Shown here: in pieces, positions 1 through 9,181 of the stretch
How positions within the stretch are numbered: position 1 is the stretch's first letter
How the letters are laid out: the number at the start of each line of letters is the position of its first letter
From: Rhodococcus sp. 105337
GTDB taxonomy: Bacteria; Actinomycetota; Actinomycetes; Mycobacteriales; Mycobacteriaceae
Length of the DNA: 64,000 bases
Assembly (NCBI RefSeq): GCF_012844225.1
Contig: NZ_JABAGQ010000011.1
Span: 87,800 to 151,799, forward strand
Direction of reading: 5' to 3'
Notes under the pieces: generated by a model
Database searches by the model: none
Told to the model about the DNA's origin: nothing
Seen by the model: only the letters and a program-made list of their open reading frames with translations
Program-made: the position numbers and the translations under genes

Positions 1-146
1 AGCACGTCGTCGGGATAGCTCCGGCGTGCACCGGGGCGCACGATCGAGGCGTCTTCTTCCGGTCGCGGCCCGAGCGGAAGGAAGACCGGTTCCTGCCCTC
101 CGGTGGGAACGGGTGTGTCTCCCTTGTGGACGTATTCGGTGCTCAT
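1..146 (-). CDS. nuoE: NADH-quinone oxidoreductase subunit E (N-terminal part)
   Basis: The ATG at 146 overlaps the nuoD stop as ATGA. The 48 visible codons begin [13 protein letters not shown] and contain an FLPLGPRP segment. NuoE is the 24-kDa [2Fe-2S] subunit of the NADH-dehydrogenase arm of complex I. None of its cysteine ligands are visible, because the window edge cuts the gene. The assignment therefore rests mainly on position directly after nuoD in a translationally coupled operon. The remaining nuo genes should lie beyond the left edge. Confidence 0.75.
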   Translation of the reverse strand, partial: MSTEYVHKGDTPVPTGGQEPVFLPLGPRPEEDASIVRPGARRSYPDDV

Positions 147-1468
147 CGGTCCACCCCACCCATCACCGGATCGATACTCGCGAGCGAGGCGATCACGTCG
201 GACACCATGCCGCCCTCACACATCGCGGCCACCGCCTGGAGGTTCGTGAACGACGGGTCGCGGTAGTGCACCCGGTAGGGCCGTGTGCCGCCGTCGCTGA
301 CCATGTGGACCCCCAATTCGCCGCGAGGCGACTCGACCGAGACGTACACCTGGCCCGCGGGCACCCGCAGTCCTTCGGTGACGAGCTTGAAATGGTGGAT
401 CAGTCCCTCCATGGACGTGCCCATGATCCGGCGGACGTGCTCGGGGGAATTGCCGAGACCGTCGCCGCCGCGGGTGAGTTGCGACGGCCACGCGATCTTC
501 CTGTCCTCCACCATCACCGGGCCCGGGCGGAGCCGGTCGAGACACTGTTCGACGATCTTCAGCGACTCCTTCATTTCACCGATCCGGATCCGGTACCTGC
601 CGTAACAGTCGCTGCCGGTGTCGGTGACCACCTCGAATTCGTAGTTCTCGTATCCGCAGTACGGCTGTGCCTTGCGCAGGTCGTGCGGCAGGCCGGTCGA
701 CCGCAGGATCGGCCCGGTGACCCCCAGCGTCATGCACCCGGTCAGGTCGAGGTAGCCGATACCCCGGGTGCGCGAGATGAAGATCGGGTTGTCGTCGAGA
801 AGCATTTCCATGTCGCGGATCCTCGAGGGCAGGATCGCCAGCAGATCGCGGATCTTCGGGACCGCGTCGGACGGGAGATCCTGGACCAGCCCGCCCGGCC
901 GGATGTACGCGTGGTTCATCCGAAGTCCGGTGATGGTTTCGAAGACGTCGAGGATCAGTTCGCGCTCGCGGAAGCCGAACAGCATCGGCGTGGTGGCGCC
1001 GAGTTCCATGCCTCCGGTCGCGAGGGCGACCATGTGCGAGGAAATCCGATTGAGTTCCATGAGCATCACCCGGATGACGTCGGCCCGCTCGGGCACGAGA
1101 TGGGTGATGTCGAGCAGTTTCTCCACGCCGAGGCAGTACGCAGCCTCGTTGAAGAACGGCGCGAGGTAGTCCATGCGGGTGACGAACGTGACGCCCTGCG
1201 TCCAGTTGCGGTATTCGACGTTCTTCTCGATACCGGTGTGCAGATAGCCGATACTGCATCGCGCTTCGGTGATGGTTTCGCCGTCGATCTCGAGGACGAG
1301 CCGAAGGACGCCGTGCGTGGACGGGTGCTGCGGGCCCATGTTGACCACGATGTGGTCTTCACCCGCCGCCGCGGCGGCCGTGACGACCTCGTCCCAGTCC
1401 TGGCCGGATGCGGTGAGGATGGTGGTGTCGTCACGCGCGCCGCCGGACGTGGCTGCTGTGTCGCTCAT
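143..1468 (-). CDS. nuoD: NADH-quinone oxidoreductase subunit D
   Basis: 441 residues, the usual length for actinobacterial NuoD, the 49-kDa subunit. It sits on the peripheral arm next to the quinone site of proton-pumping complex I and works with NuoB and NuoC. The conserved [10 protein letters not shown] motif is at about residues 48–57, followed by the GYLHTGIEK segment and a C-terminal [11 protein letters not shown]. The ATG at 1468 shares a base with the nuoC stop (TGATG), and its own stop overlaps nuoE as ATGA, so nuoC, nuoD and nuoE are translationally coupled. Confidence 0.97.
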   Translation of the reverse strand: MSDTAATSGGARDDTTILTASGQDWDEVVTAAAAAGEDHIVVNMGPQHPSTHGVLRLVLEIDGETITEARCSIGYLHTGIEKNVEYRNWTQGVTFVTRMDYLAPFFNEAAYCLGVEKLLDITHLVPERADVIRVMLMELNRISSHMVALATGGMELGATTPMLFGFRERELILDVFETITGLRMNHAYIRPGGLVQDLPSDAVPKIRDLLAILPSRIRDMEMLLDDNPIFISRTRGIGYLDLTGCMTLGVTGPILRSTGLPHDLRKAQPYCGYENYEFEVVTDTGSDCYGRYRIRIGEMKESLKIVEQCLDRLRPGPVMVEDRKIAWPSQLTRGGDGLGNSPEHVRRIMGTSMEGLIHHFKLVTEGLRVPAGQVYVSVESPRGELGVHMVSDGGTRPYRVHYRDPSFTNLQAVAAMCEGGMVSDVIASLASIDPVMGGVDR

Positions 1469-2187
1469 CAGCTGTATGCCCTCCGTTCGTCCGGAGGCGC
1501 GATGGTGGCGCCCTTGTACTCCACGGGGATCCCGCCGAGCGGGTAGTCCTTGCGCTGGGGATGCCCGGACCAGTCGTCGGGCATCTCGATGCGGGTCAGC
1601 GCGGGGTGACCGTCGAACCTGATCCCGAAGAAGTCGTACGTTTCACGCTCGTGCCAGTCGTTGGTCGGATAGATGGCGTAGAGCGACGGGATGTGCGGAT
1701 CGGACTCCGGCGCAGTGACTTCGAGTCGCACGCGCCGGTTGTGCGTGATGGACATGAGGGCGTACACCGCGTGGAGTTCGCGGCCGGTCTCCTCCGGATA
1801 GTGCACCCCGCTGACTCCCAGGCACAGTTCGAACCGCAACGCGGCGTCGTTGCGCAGGGCGAGGGCGACACGCGGCAGATGCTCTCGGCGGACATGGATC
1901 GTCATTTCGTCGCGGAAGACGACGATCTTCTCGACCGCGTCGGCGAATCCCTCCCCCGCGGTGGGCGCGAGCGCATCGTCGAGGGCGTCGGCCACGTCGT
2001 CGAAATAGCCGCCGTAGGGCCGGGGCGAACTGCCGGGCAGGGTGATCCTCCGTACGAGGCGCCCGTACCCGGAGGTGTCGCCGCTGTCGCGGGCACCGAA
2101 CATGCCGCGCCGGACATCGATCTGCTCCCTGCCGGTCTCGGGGCCGATCTGTTCCCGGCCGGCCTCAGTGGGGTGTTCGCCCGTCAT
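1468..2187 (-). CDS. nuoC: NADH-quinone oxidoreductase subunit C
   Basis: 239 residues from the ATG at 2187, which overlaps the nuoB stop as ATGA. The same frame stays open further upstream, but that part is only the shadow of nuoB. NuoC is the 30-kDa peripheral-arm subunit. The family core is plain: [20 protein letters not shown], then the [16 protein letters not shown] signature near the C terminus. The first 40 or so residues are hydrophilic and variable, with a repeated GREQI element. Confidence 0.96.
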   Translation of the reverse strand: MTGEHPTEAGREQIGPETGREQIDVRRGMFGARDSGDTSGYGRLVRRITLPGSSPRPYGGYFDDVADALDDALAPTAGEGFADAVEKIVVFRDEMTIHVRREHLPRVALALRNDAALRFELCLGVSGVHYPEETGRELHAVYALMSITHNRRVRLEVTAPESDPHIPSLYAIYPTNDWHERETYDFFGIRFDGHPALTRIEMPDDWSGHPQRKDYPLGGIPVEYKGATIAPPDERRAYS

Positions 2188-2738
2188 CGCCGAGGCACCG
2201 TCAACTCGATGAGCGGGCGTGCCGAGAGTGCGGCCTCCTCGGCTGCGCGCACAGCGTCCGCGCGGTTGGCACCGAGAGGCATGTGCGCGATCTTCTCGTG
2301 CAGCGCCAGAATCGCGTGGATCAGCATTTCCGGGCGCGGGGGGCACCCGGGTAGGTAGATATCGACCGGCACCACATGGTCGACGCCCTGGACGATGGCG
2401 TAATTGTTGAACATGCCGCCCGACGATGCGCACACCCCCATGGAGAGCACCCATTTGGGCTCGACCATCTGGTCGTAGACCTGGCGCAGCGCCGGCGCCA
2501 TCTTCTGGCTCACCCGGCCGGCGACGATCATGACGTCGGCCTGCCGGGGGGACGCCCGGAAGGCTTCCATTCCGAATCGTGCGAGGTCGTAGCGGCCTCC
2601 CGCAGTGGACATCATTTCGATCGCGCAGCACGCGAGGCCGAAGGACGCCGGCCACAGCGAACCCTTGCGTGCGAACCCGGCGAGGGTTTCGACCGTGCTC
2701 AGCAGAAATCCGCTCGGCACCTTCTCCTCGAGACCCAT
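2184..2738 (-). CDS. nuoB: NADH-quinone oxidoreductase subunit B
   Basis: 184 residues. NuoB carries the terminal N2 [4Fe-4S] cluster that passes electrons to quinone. The expected ligands are visible: the tandem pair C37–C38 in the [12 protein letters not shown] motif, then C103 ([14 protein letters not shown]) and C132 ([10 protein letters not shown]). It overlaps nuoC by 4 bases and is separated from nuoA by about 90 bases that hold no recognisable gene. Confidence 0.98.
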   Translation of the reverse strand: MGLEEKVPSGFLLSTVETLAGFARKGSLWPASFGLACCAIEMMSTAGGRYDLARFGMEAFRASPRQADVMIVAGRVSQKMAPALRQVYDQMVEPKWVLSMGVCASSGGMFNNYAIVQGVDHVVPVDIYLPGCPPRPEMLIHAILALHEKIAHMPLGANRADAVRAAEEAALSARPLIELTVPRR

Positions 2739-2829
2739 GTTCGACTCCTACCACTTGCGTCGTTGGTGTGGATCACTTTCTCGCGCAGCCACTTCGACGA
2801 CACCGCCCTCGGCCGGTGCGTCACGCGGG

Positions 2830-3195
2830 CTACTCCCAGGCGAGTCCGCCGCGTTTCCATTCGTAGGCGTACGCGACGAACACATTGACCATGAACAACC
2901 CCATCGCGAGCAGTCCGAACACGCCCAGCGCGTCGAAATTCACCGCCCACGGATACAGGAAGACGATTTCGATATCGAAAATGATGAACAGCATGGCCGT
3001 GAGGTAGTACTTGACTGGAAAACGTCCGCCTCCGACGGGCTGCGGTGTCGGATCGATGCCGCATTCGTAGGCTTCGAGCTTGGCACGGTTGTAGCGACTC
3101 GGCCCGGCTATCGACGCGACGACCACCGAGAACACCGCGAACGCGACAGCGATCGCTCCCAGCACCAGGATCGGTACATAGACGTTCATCGCCAC
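2830..3195 (-). CDS. nuoA: NADH-quinone oxidoreductase subunit A
   Basis: 121 residues with three hydrophobic membrane segments (about 7–30, 65–88 and 92–112). The ECGIDP motif lies in the conserved loop after the first helix. NuoA is a small membrane-arm subunit at the junction with the peripheral arm. It is the first gene of the nuo operon here; upstream on the same strand lies a receiver-domain gene about 260 bases away. Confidence 0.97.
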   Translation of the reverse strand: MAMNVYVPILVLGAIAVAFAVFSVVVASIAGPSRYNRAKLEAYECGIDPTPQPVGGGRFPVKYYLTAMLFIIFDIEIVFLYPWAVNFDALGVFGLLAMGLFMVNVFVAYAYEWKRGGLAWE

Positions 3196-3454
3196 CTCCG
3201 GTTCCGCTGACGTCTCCCGGTCGTGCCGTAGTCACAGAACCTCGGTCCCCGGTGCCCGAGCCCGGCAATCCGGGACAACTCGGTCACATGTGAGCTACCG
3301 CACACACACTAGTAGCGTTCGTGCCGCAGTTGTCAGCGATTTCGGATGCAGAATTCCGTCGCGCGTGTCCGCTCGGGAGCGAGGTACGGATGGGGTAGGT
3401 TCGTGCGCGCCGTTCGGTACGGAGCGGTCGGTTCGGTATCGGCCCGCGGGCGGT

Positions 3455-3874
3455 TCAGCGGCCGGCCGGACGCAGCAGTCGTACCACTTCACGCGCGAGC
3501 GTCAGTGGATCGATCGGGCGCGTGACGACCGCCTCGGCACGTGACCAGGACGCGAGCCACGCGTCATCGGCTCTGCCTGTGAGCACCACGATCGGTGGGC
3601 ACGGATCGATCTCGTCCTTGAGCTGTTTCGCGATGCCGAGTCCGCCCGCGGGCGCCGTCTCACCGTCGAGTATCGCGAGGTCGACGTCGCCCGCGTCCAT
3701 ATGTGCGATCACCACCGGCGCGGTGGCCACTTCGAGGTACTCGAGCCGGGGCAGGTCGGGGTGCACCCGGTCTCCGAGCGCCGACCTCAACTGCGCGCGC
3801 ACACCCGCGTCGTCGCTGTAGAGGAGTATCCGCAGCGGCGCGGAGGGGCTGGTGCTGTCGGGCGCGGCGGTCAC
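3455..3874 (-). CDS. stand-alone receiver-domain response regulator-like protein
   Basis: 139 residues forming one CheY-like receiver domain with no output domain. The acidic pair D21–D22, the likely phospho-acceptor D70 (AILDGE) and the conserved Thr T99 (VVLTG) are present. The usual Lys-Pro after strand 5 is Arg-Pro (TRP, 118–120), which may alter phosphorylation-dependent signalling. A similar single-domain regulator gene lies next to nuo in mycobacteria (Rv3143). Its position upstream of nuoA on the same strand suggests a role near complex I expression, but no partner kinase is visible. Confidence 0.8.
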   Translation of the reverse strand: MTAAPDSTSPSAPLRILLYSDDAGVRAQLRSALGDRVHPDLPRLEYLEVATAPVVIAHMDAGDVDLAILDGETAPAGGLGIAKQLKDEIDPCPPIVVLTGRADDAWLASWSRAEAVVTRPIDPLTLAREVVRLLRPAGR

Positions 3875-3975
3875 GCGCCCGATGCTAGAGGCTCACCGGG
3901 CGAGCGGGGTGCATCCGGCGGGCGTCGGGACGCGTGTCGCCGGAGGCCGGTCCGAAGCGCTCGCTGCCGCCGGTC

Positions 3976-5218
3976 TCACAGTGCTCCCGACCGGGAGGCG
4001 CCGGCGCGGACCGTGACGGGTTCGGCGAAGGACTGCCGGACGGCGCGTTCGTAGGCACCGACAAGGTCGACGACGGCCCGTCCCCAGGAATAGCGCGTTT
4101 CGGCACGATCGCGCCCCGCGACACCGAAAGCGCCGTGCTGCACCGGATCAGCGATCAGTTCCCGTACGGCCGTAGCGACGGCGTGCGGGGAGCGCGGTGG
4201 TACGAGGAGCCCGGTCACCCCGTCGACCACGATGTCGCGCAGGCTCGCGACTGCGGTCGCCACCACCGGGCGTCCGCACGCCATGGCCTCGAGCGCCACG
4301 ATCCCGAACGGTTCGTACCGCGACGGGCACAGCACCACGTCGGCCGAACGCAACAATGCGGGCATCCTGTCTCGCGTGACGTGCCCCTCCATGTGCACTC
4401 GCTCGCGCACCCCGAGTTCGTCGGCGAGCGCGAGCAATCGGTCCGTTTCGTCCGCCGCCGCGTCGTCGTGCGCGGCTCCCCCGGCGATGACGAGTTCGGT
4501 GTCGGGCAGCAGCGGCAACGCCGTGACGGCGGTGTCGAACCCGTCCTCCGGCGCCGGCCGCCCCGCCGCCACGAGCCGGTACCGTCCACGGGACGACGGG
4601 ACCGTGCCGAATCCGGCGACGGTGAAGTGGTCGACGTCGACGCCGGACGGGACTACCGACGTCCGTGTTCGTGGCAGACCCATCCGAGACAACTCGAAGA
4701 CTTGTTCCGAGCACGTCGCGACCACATGATGTGCTCCCTTCGCCAGCACACGTTCGAGCCGCATCCGGCTCGAAAGGTCCACCTCCCCACCGGATTGCAG
4801 CGCGGATTCGGCAACGCTGAGGGTGGCGAAGGTCTGCACGGTAGGGAGGGAGAGCGCTCGGGCGGCGAGTTGGGTGGCGATTCCCGATGTCCACGAATGC
4901 GCATGCGCGACGTCGGGACGGTGCCGCATCCAGTCCGCTTCCAGGAAGCCTGCGAACGTGCCCATCGTCGGCAGCACTTCGTCTTCCACCAGCGGGGCTG
5001 CCGGGCCCGCTGGTACATGGACCACCGTGTATCCGTGAGCTGTGGTGACGCGTTCGGGGAGATCAGGATTGTCGCGCCGGGTGTAGACGGTCACGTCGTG
5101 GCCCGCACGGGCGAGAGCGGGCGAACAACTCGGCACTATGCGCTTTCCGGCGGTCCGTGTCCGCACGCCCGCAGGTGGCGAGCGGGCTGATGTCGTCGGA
5201 TACCATCGCGATTCGCAT
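3976..5218 (-). pseudogene. GT4-type glycosyltransferase, frameshifted near its start
   Basis: Most of the protein is a GT-B glycosyltransferase. The C-terminal half has the RYEPFGIVALEAMACGRPVV motif and VVDGVTGLLVPP. The natural start is the ATG at 5218 (MRIAMVSDDISPLAT) behind an AGAGGAAG ribosome site. That frame runs only to about 5120, and the rest (ALARAGHDVTVYTRR onward) is in another frame. One extra C, in the GGG run at plus-strand 5119–5121, explains the shift. The GG-D-GGQN-VH loop expected near residues 17–27 reads CGRADTDRRKAH, so that nucleotide-sugar loop is degraded too. Either the gene is decaying or the assembly has a one-base error. Relatives transfer sugars from nucleotide donors. 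Confidence 0.7.
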
Positions 5219-5821
5219 GATCTTCCTCTTTCTTCTTTCGCGTATTCCGGCGCGAGTGGGCTACTGCTGCCGGCCACGGCCGTAGCGCCGGTGCGCTCGA
5301 CAGCGGAAGGGCGGGGCCTCCCGCTGCGCGAGCGTTGTGTTCTTCGGATGCCGAGCGGGAGACGAGTCGGCCACTTGCGCTGATCCACCCGGTGATCCCG
5401 GGGTGCGCATGGCGAGGACCATGCTGACGACGCTGCCTGCAGGCACAGGACTCGGATCGTTCATCCACCCGTGACCGAGCGCCGGAGCCCATCGGGGGCG
5501 TGGAGAACACCTCGTCCAGAGTGCGGCGATGAGCCGTTCGAAATACGTCGGATCCATCAGCAGTGTCGCTTTCGCCTCGCCGGTGCCATGCGCGGCACGC
5601 GGTGCATTCGATGCGAGGGCGGCGCACTGCTGGACCGACCTATCGGTACCGGACTTGTACCCGCGGTACGGGAGCACCAAACATGCGACGGGAGGGGCCG
5701 ACATATGTCGGCCCCTCCCTGGTTCCTGCGCCCGAGCGCCGCTGTGCGTTTCCACTGCGGACCCGAACCACTCCGTGGTGTCCGTGGCCGCCGGGCACCG
5801 GCGACCGTCTCCCTCGCCTAC
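5219..5821. other. about 600 bases without a convincing gene
   Basis: No open frame here has a recognisable protein, a good ribosome site or coding character. The longest minus-strand frame (about 5261–5755) is rich in Arg, Pro and Ser, like a random high-GC frame. The only clear element is a perfect 30-base palindrome at 5690–5719. The stretch may hold remnants of a lost gene beside the damaged glycosyltransferase. Confidence 0.5.
5690..5719. terminator. perfect 30-base palindrome, possible terminator
   Basis: The arms GGGAGGGGCCGACAT (5690–5704) and ATGTCGGCCCCTCCC (5705–5719) are exact inverse complements with no spacer. It lies about 100 bases downstream of the manganese catalase stop on that gene's strand. 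There is no T-tract on either side, so it could be a factor-assisted terminator or an mRNA 3' end stabiliser. Confidence 0.5.
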
Positions 5822-6742
5822 TCAGGGTTCGGTGTTGACTGCGTCCTTCATCTTGCCCATCAGCCCCTTCTCCGTGCCCAGCGCAGCCGAACGCGGCTCA
5901 CCCTGCGACCCGTCATAGGTCGCATACAGCTTCGGATCCGGCGGCGGCGCACTGGCCACATCACCGAGCGGAACCGGATCCGCCAGGAACGACATCGGCG
6001 TCGACCCGTCGGGACCGGTACCGTGCGCCCACCGGCCCTGATCCGACGCGACACCGTCCGACAGATGCCACAAGCTCGTGGCATGTTCGGAATGCTCCTC
6101 GTCGAACAACGCGTTCGGTGCGATCGGGGACGGCTCGATCCCGTCGGCCTGCAGTTCCTCGATCGCCGCGAGCCACAGATTCTGGTGGTACGTATCGCGC
6201 GCCAGGTTGAACTCGAGCATGTCCTTGACACCCGGATCGTCGGTCATGTGATACAAACGCGCGGTTTGTACCCGGCCCTGCGCTTCGGCAGCGACGTTGG
6301 CCCGGAAGTCGGCGAGCAGGTTGCCGCTCGCGACGATGAACCGTCCGTTCCAGGGCACACCGTTGCTGTCCGACAGCGTCGGTCCGCCGCCGGAGACGAT
6401 GGCCTGTTGCGGGTCCATTCCGCCGAGCACGGCCGCGACGACGGGGTCGGCGGCGGCGTTCTTGGTCGATTCGGTGGCCGGTGCGCCTTCGAGGAGCCGG
6501 GCGACCATGGTGGCGATCATTTCGACGTGGCCGATTTCTTCGGTGGCGACGTCCATGATCATGTCCTTGTACTTGCCGGGCATCCGGCAGTTCCAACCCT
6601 GGAACAGGTACTGCATGGTGACGGTCATTTCGCCGTATGCGCCGCCGACGAGTTCTTGGAGTTTGCGGGCGTAGACGGGATCGGGCTTCTCGGGTTTGAC
6701 GTCGAACTGGAGGTGATCTGTGTGACGGAACAAGGGTTTCAC
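5822..6742 (-). CDS. manganese catalase
   Basis: 306 residues, starting at a GTG (MKPLFRHTDH). Manganese catalases dismutate hydrogen peroxide with a dinuclear Mn centre in a four-helix bundle. The ligands align: E38 (GGAYGE), E69 and H72 (ATEEIGHVEM), E153 (NVAAEAQGR) and H186 (ARDTYHQN). The Gly/Pro-rich C-terminal tail is typical of the family. It has no obvious operon partner. It is a haem-free peroxide defence independent of KatG/KatA, likely cytosolic because no signal peptide is present. Confidence 0.95.
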   Translation of the reverse strand: MKPLFRHTDHLQFDVKPEKPDPVYARKLQELVGGAYGEMTVTMQYLFQGWNCRMPGKYKDMIMDVATEEIGHVEMIATMVARLLEGAPATESTKNAAADPVVAAVLGGMDPQQAIVSGGGPTLSDSNGVPWNGRFIVASGNLLADFRANVAAEAQGRVQTARLYHMTDDPGVKDMLEFNLARDTYHQNLWLAAIEELQADGIEPSPIAPNALFDEEHSEHATSLWHLSDGVASDQGRWAHGTGPDGSTPMSFLADPVPLGDVASAPPPDPKLYATYDGSQGEPRSAALGTEKGLMGKMKDAVNTEP

Positions 6743-6901
6743 CTTTCAGGAGGTCGGCGCACAGTGCGTGCAGTAGCGGTGTCGTACCACCGCACAACGC
6801 GCCCAAACTCCTGGGGCGGATCTGTCCCTTTTCGGTTCGGCCGATGTCCGTCCCGGGAACACGTCGGCGCCCGGTGCCACACCGGTCGTTGCCCGTCACC
6901 G

Positions 6902-6948
6902 TGAAAACGAATCCGGAGCGCCCCGCGTGTTGCGGACGCGCTCCGGAT
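6902..6948 (-). terminator. intrinsic terminator after the small membrane protein gene
   Basis: Arms ATCCGGAGCGC (6911–6921) and GCGCTCCGGAT (6938–6948) form an 11-pair stem with a 16-base loop. On the minus strand the stem is followed by TCGTTTTC. This is placed to end transcription of the gene whose stop is at 6962. Confidence 0.6.
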
Positions 6949-6961
6949 ACGGAGGCATTCA

Positions 6962-7246
6962 TCAGCCGTGACGGATCTCGAATACTCGTGGCGGAGGTGC
7001 GATTTCGTGCCGAGCGGGACCCTGGACAGTTCCCCGTCCGATGATCGCGCCGGGCGCGATCATCAGGTGCGCCACGATGATGCACGCTCCGATGAGCAGC
7101 GACGAGATCAGCCCCACCGAGTACGAACCGGTGAGTGCGGCAGCGACGAAGCCGATGGTGAGCATGCCGGAAAGAACAAGTATGGCGAGCATCCTCCGCT
7201 GCGACGACGGCGCGTTCTCGGATGCCTTTCGACGGTGTGCAGCCAT
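6962..7246 (-). CDS. small membrane protein, unknown function
   Basis: 94 residues from the ATG at 7246 (MAAHRRKASE), chosen because GGAGAG lies 8 bases upstream. A longer frame to 7303 is possible but has no better site. A basic N terminus (about 1–18) precedes two hydrophobic segments (about 20–37 and 42–62), the second with APGAIIGRG after it, then a polar tail ending FEIRHG. No family is recognised. It is followed by a terminator and so is probably monocistronic. Confidence 0.65.
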   Translation of the reverse strand: MAAHRRKASENAPSSQRRMLAILVLSGMLTIGFVAAALTGSYSVGLISSLLIGACIIVAHLMIAPGAIIGRGTVQGPARHEIAPPPRVFEIRHG

Positions 7247-7479
7247 CACGATCTCTCCGTTCCCTCCCTGGAGAACAGTTGCCGGACGCCCCCACGTCCG
7301 CACCCCTGCCGACCGATGCCCTTCTCGGTACGACGGTGTGCACCTCCGCTGTCAACGGATTCGGCGTTCTGCTTCCCTTCCGCTCGAAGAGAGCGGGTTT
7401 GGTAACGGAAATACTATCAACTGTGACATACATCTCGCAATCGATTAGTGGCTCGTCACCGGCCTGTATCTGTCGACGA

Positions 7480-8148
7480 TCACCGCCGGTGCGCGTAGGC
7501 CCGGATGATGCCGTCGCCGACCGATTGCATGATCTGCACCATCACGATCAGCACGACCACGGCAACCAGAAGCACCGGCGTGTTGAACCGCTGGTAGCCG
7601 TACACGATCGCGAAGTCGCCGAGTCCGCCGCCGCCGATGACACCGGCCATGGCGGAGTACCCGACGAGAAGGACCAGGGTGAGCGTCGCGCCGGCCACGA
7701 GAGGCGAGACGGCTTCGGGCAGGAGAACCTTCCGCACGATCTGCCCGGTCGACGCTCCCATCGCCTGGGCTGCTTCGACCCGGCCGCGCGGCACCTCCCG
7801 CAGCGCGGATTCGACGATCCGCGCGAAGAACGGGATGGCCCCGATGGTGAGCGGGACGATCGCCGCCGTCGGACCGATCGCTGTACCGACGATCGCCCGG
7901 GTGACTCCGATCAGCGCGATGAGCAGGATCAGGAACGGCAACGACCGGAACAGGTTCACGATCACACCGAGCACCGTATTGAGTGTCCGCCGCGGCAGGA
8001 GGCCCGACGGGGAGGTGACCTGCAGGACGATGCCCACCAGCACTCCCCCGATCACCGTGAGCACGAACGACACCGTGACCATGTACAGCGTTTCGAGGGT
8101 CGCCTCCCACACTTCGGGCAAGGAGTCGTACCACGTGAGCTTGTTCAT
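7480..8148 (-). CDS. metI: methionine ABC transporter permease MetI
   Basis: 222 residues with five or six membrane helices. The permease EAA-type loop that contacts the ATPase reads EAAQAMGASTGQIVRKVLLP. NLFRSLPFLILLIALI and GGGGLGDFAIVYGYQRF are typical of MetI. It starts 13 bases after the metN stop and completes a metQ–metN–metI operon importing D/L-methionine across the cytoplasmic membrane. Confidence 0.95.
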   Translation of the reverse strand: MNKLTWYDSLPEVWEATLETLYMVTVSFVLTVIGGVLVGIVLQVTSPSGLLPRRTLNTVLGVIVNLFRSLPFLILLIALIGVTRAIVGTAIGPTAAIVPLTIGAIPFFARIVESALREVPRGRVEAAQAMGASTGQIVRKVLLPEAVSPLVAGATLTLVLLVGYSAMAGVIGGGGLGDFAIVYGYQRFNTPVLLVAVVVLIVMVQIMQSVGDGIIRAYAHRR

Positions 8149-8161
8149 CGCGGATGTGACC

Positions 8162-9181
8162 TCATTCGGTGAGTCCCTCCAGTTCGGTCCCCGCGCCCCA
8201 CGACAGGGTCAGGTGCGGGTGCTGGTCCACGAATCGTTCGACCCGGGCGTGGTCGGTGTCCGTCGTGAATCGCAAACGCATCCGGCCGACGGTCACGTCG
8301 CCCACCTGCTCGACGCGCCCGCCGACGACGGCGATATCGGCGTCCGCAGCCCGGATCATCTGGGACAGCCACGGCCCGTGCGCCGCGTCTCCGATCGCCG
8401 TGACCACCGCGGTGTCGGCGCTCGACCCCAGAGAGGGGTCGTCACCGACCGGCAGCATCGCGGCACCGAGCGCAGAGTCGGGCGAGGCGACGAGGTCGGT
8501 GATGCGCCCGGTCTCCACGATCCGGCCGGCTTCGAGTCGCGCCGCCGACGTGCAGATTCTGCGTAGCACCCCGAGTTCGTGGGTGATCACCACAACCGTC
8601 ACGCCCAGGGTGCGGTTCACCTCGGCGACGAGGTCGAGAACCTGCTCGGTGGTGTCGGGGTCGAGGGCGCTGGTCGCTTCGTCGCACAGCAGCACCTCGG
8701 GTTCTGCGGCGAGCGCGCGCGCAATGCCGACGCGTTGCTGCTGGCCGCCCGACAACTGGGACGGGTAGCTCTTCTCCTTGCCGGACAGGCCGACGAGGTC
8801 GATCAGCGACGCCGCGCGGGCGCGCCGCTCGTCCTTGCCCAAGCCGGCGAGTTCGAGTGGCAACTCGATGTTGCGGAGGACGGTGCGCGAGTGCAGCAGG
8901 TTGAACTGCTGGAAGACGGTGCCGATCCGGCGCCGGGCGGAGCGCAGTTCGGCCCCGGAGAGAGTCGACAGGTCGTCCCCGCCGAGAAGGATGCGACCCG
9001 ACGTGGGCTTTTCGAGGAGGTTCAGGCACCGGAGAAGAGTGGATTTACCCGATCCGGACGGACCCACGATGCCGAAGATCTCTCCGTCCGGGATGTCGAG
9101 AGAAACCCCTCGCAACGCCGCGACCTCCCCGGCGCCACCGGCGTCGGGGAAGGTCTTGACGAGGTTGTCGACGACGATCAT
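8162..9181 (-). CDS. metN: methionine ABC transporter ATP-binding protein MetN
   Basis: 339 residues from the ATG at 9181, which shares a base with the metQ stop (TGATG). Walker A is GPSGSGKST (40–48). LSGGQQQRVGIARAL is the ABC signature and LLCDEATSALDP the Walker B region. About 90 residues after the ATPase domain form a C-terminal NIL-type domain, known in MetN as the methionine-sensing domain that inhibits transport when methionine is abundant. It energises MetI. Confidence 0.96.
   Translation of the reverse strand: MIVVDNLVKTFPDAGGAGEVAALRGVSLDIPDGEIFGIVGPSGSGKSTLLRCLNLLEKPTSGRILLGGDDLSTLSGAELRSARRRIGTVFQQFNLLHSRTVLRNIELPLELAGLGKDERRARAASLIDLVGLSGKEKSYPSQLSGGQQQRVGIARALAAEPEVLLCDEATSALDPDTTEQVLDLVAEVNRTLGVTVVVITHELGVLRRICTSAARLEAGRIVETGRITDLVASPDSALGAAMLPVGDDPSLGSSADTAVVTAIGDAAHGPWLSQMIRAADADIAVVGGRVEQVGDVTVGRMRLRFTTDTDHARVERFVDQHPHLTLSWGAGTELEGLTE

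Noticed and set aside
26..1546. 506-codon plus-strand frame opposite nuoD
   Set aside because: Antisense shadow of nuoD with typical Val/Arg/His/Asp bias.
5261..5755. 164-codon minus-strand frame in the gene desert
   Set aside because: No domain or ribosome site; rich in Pro, Arg and Ser; crosses the palindrome. Not supported as a gene.
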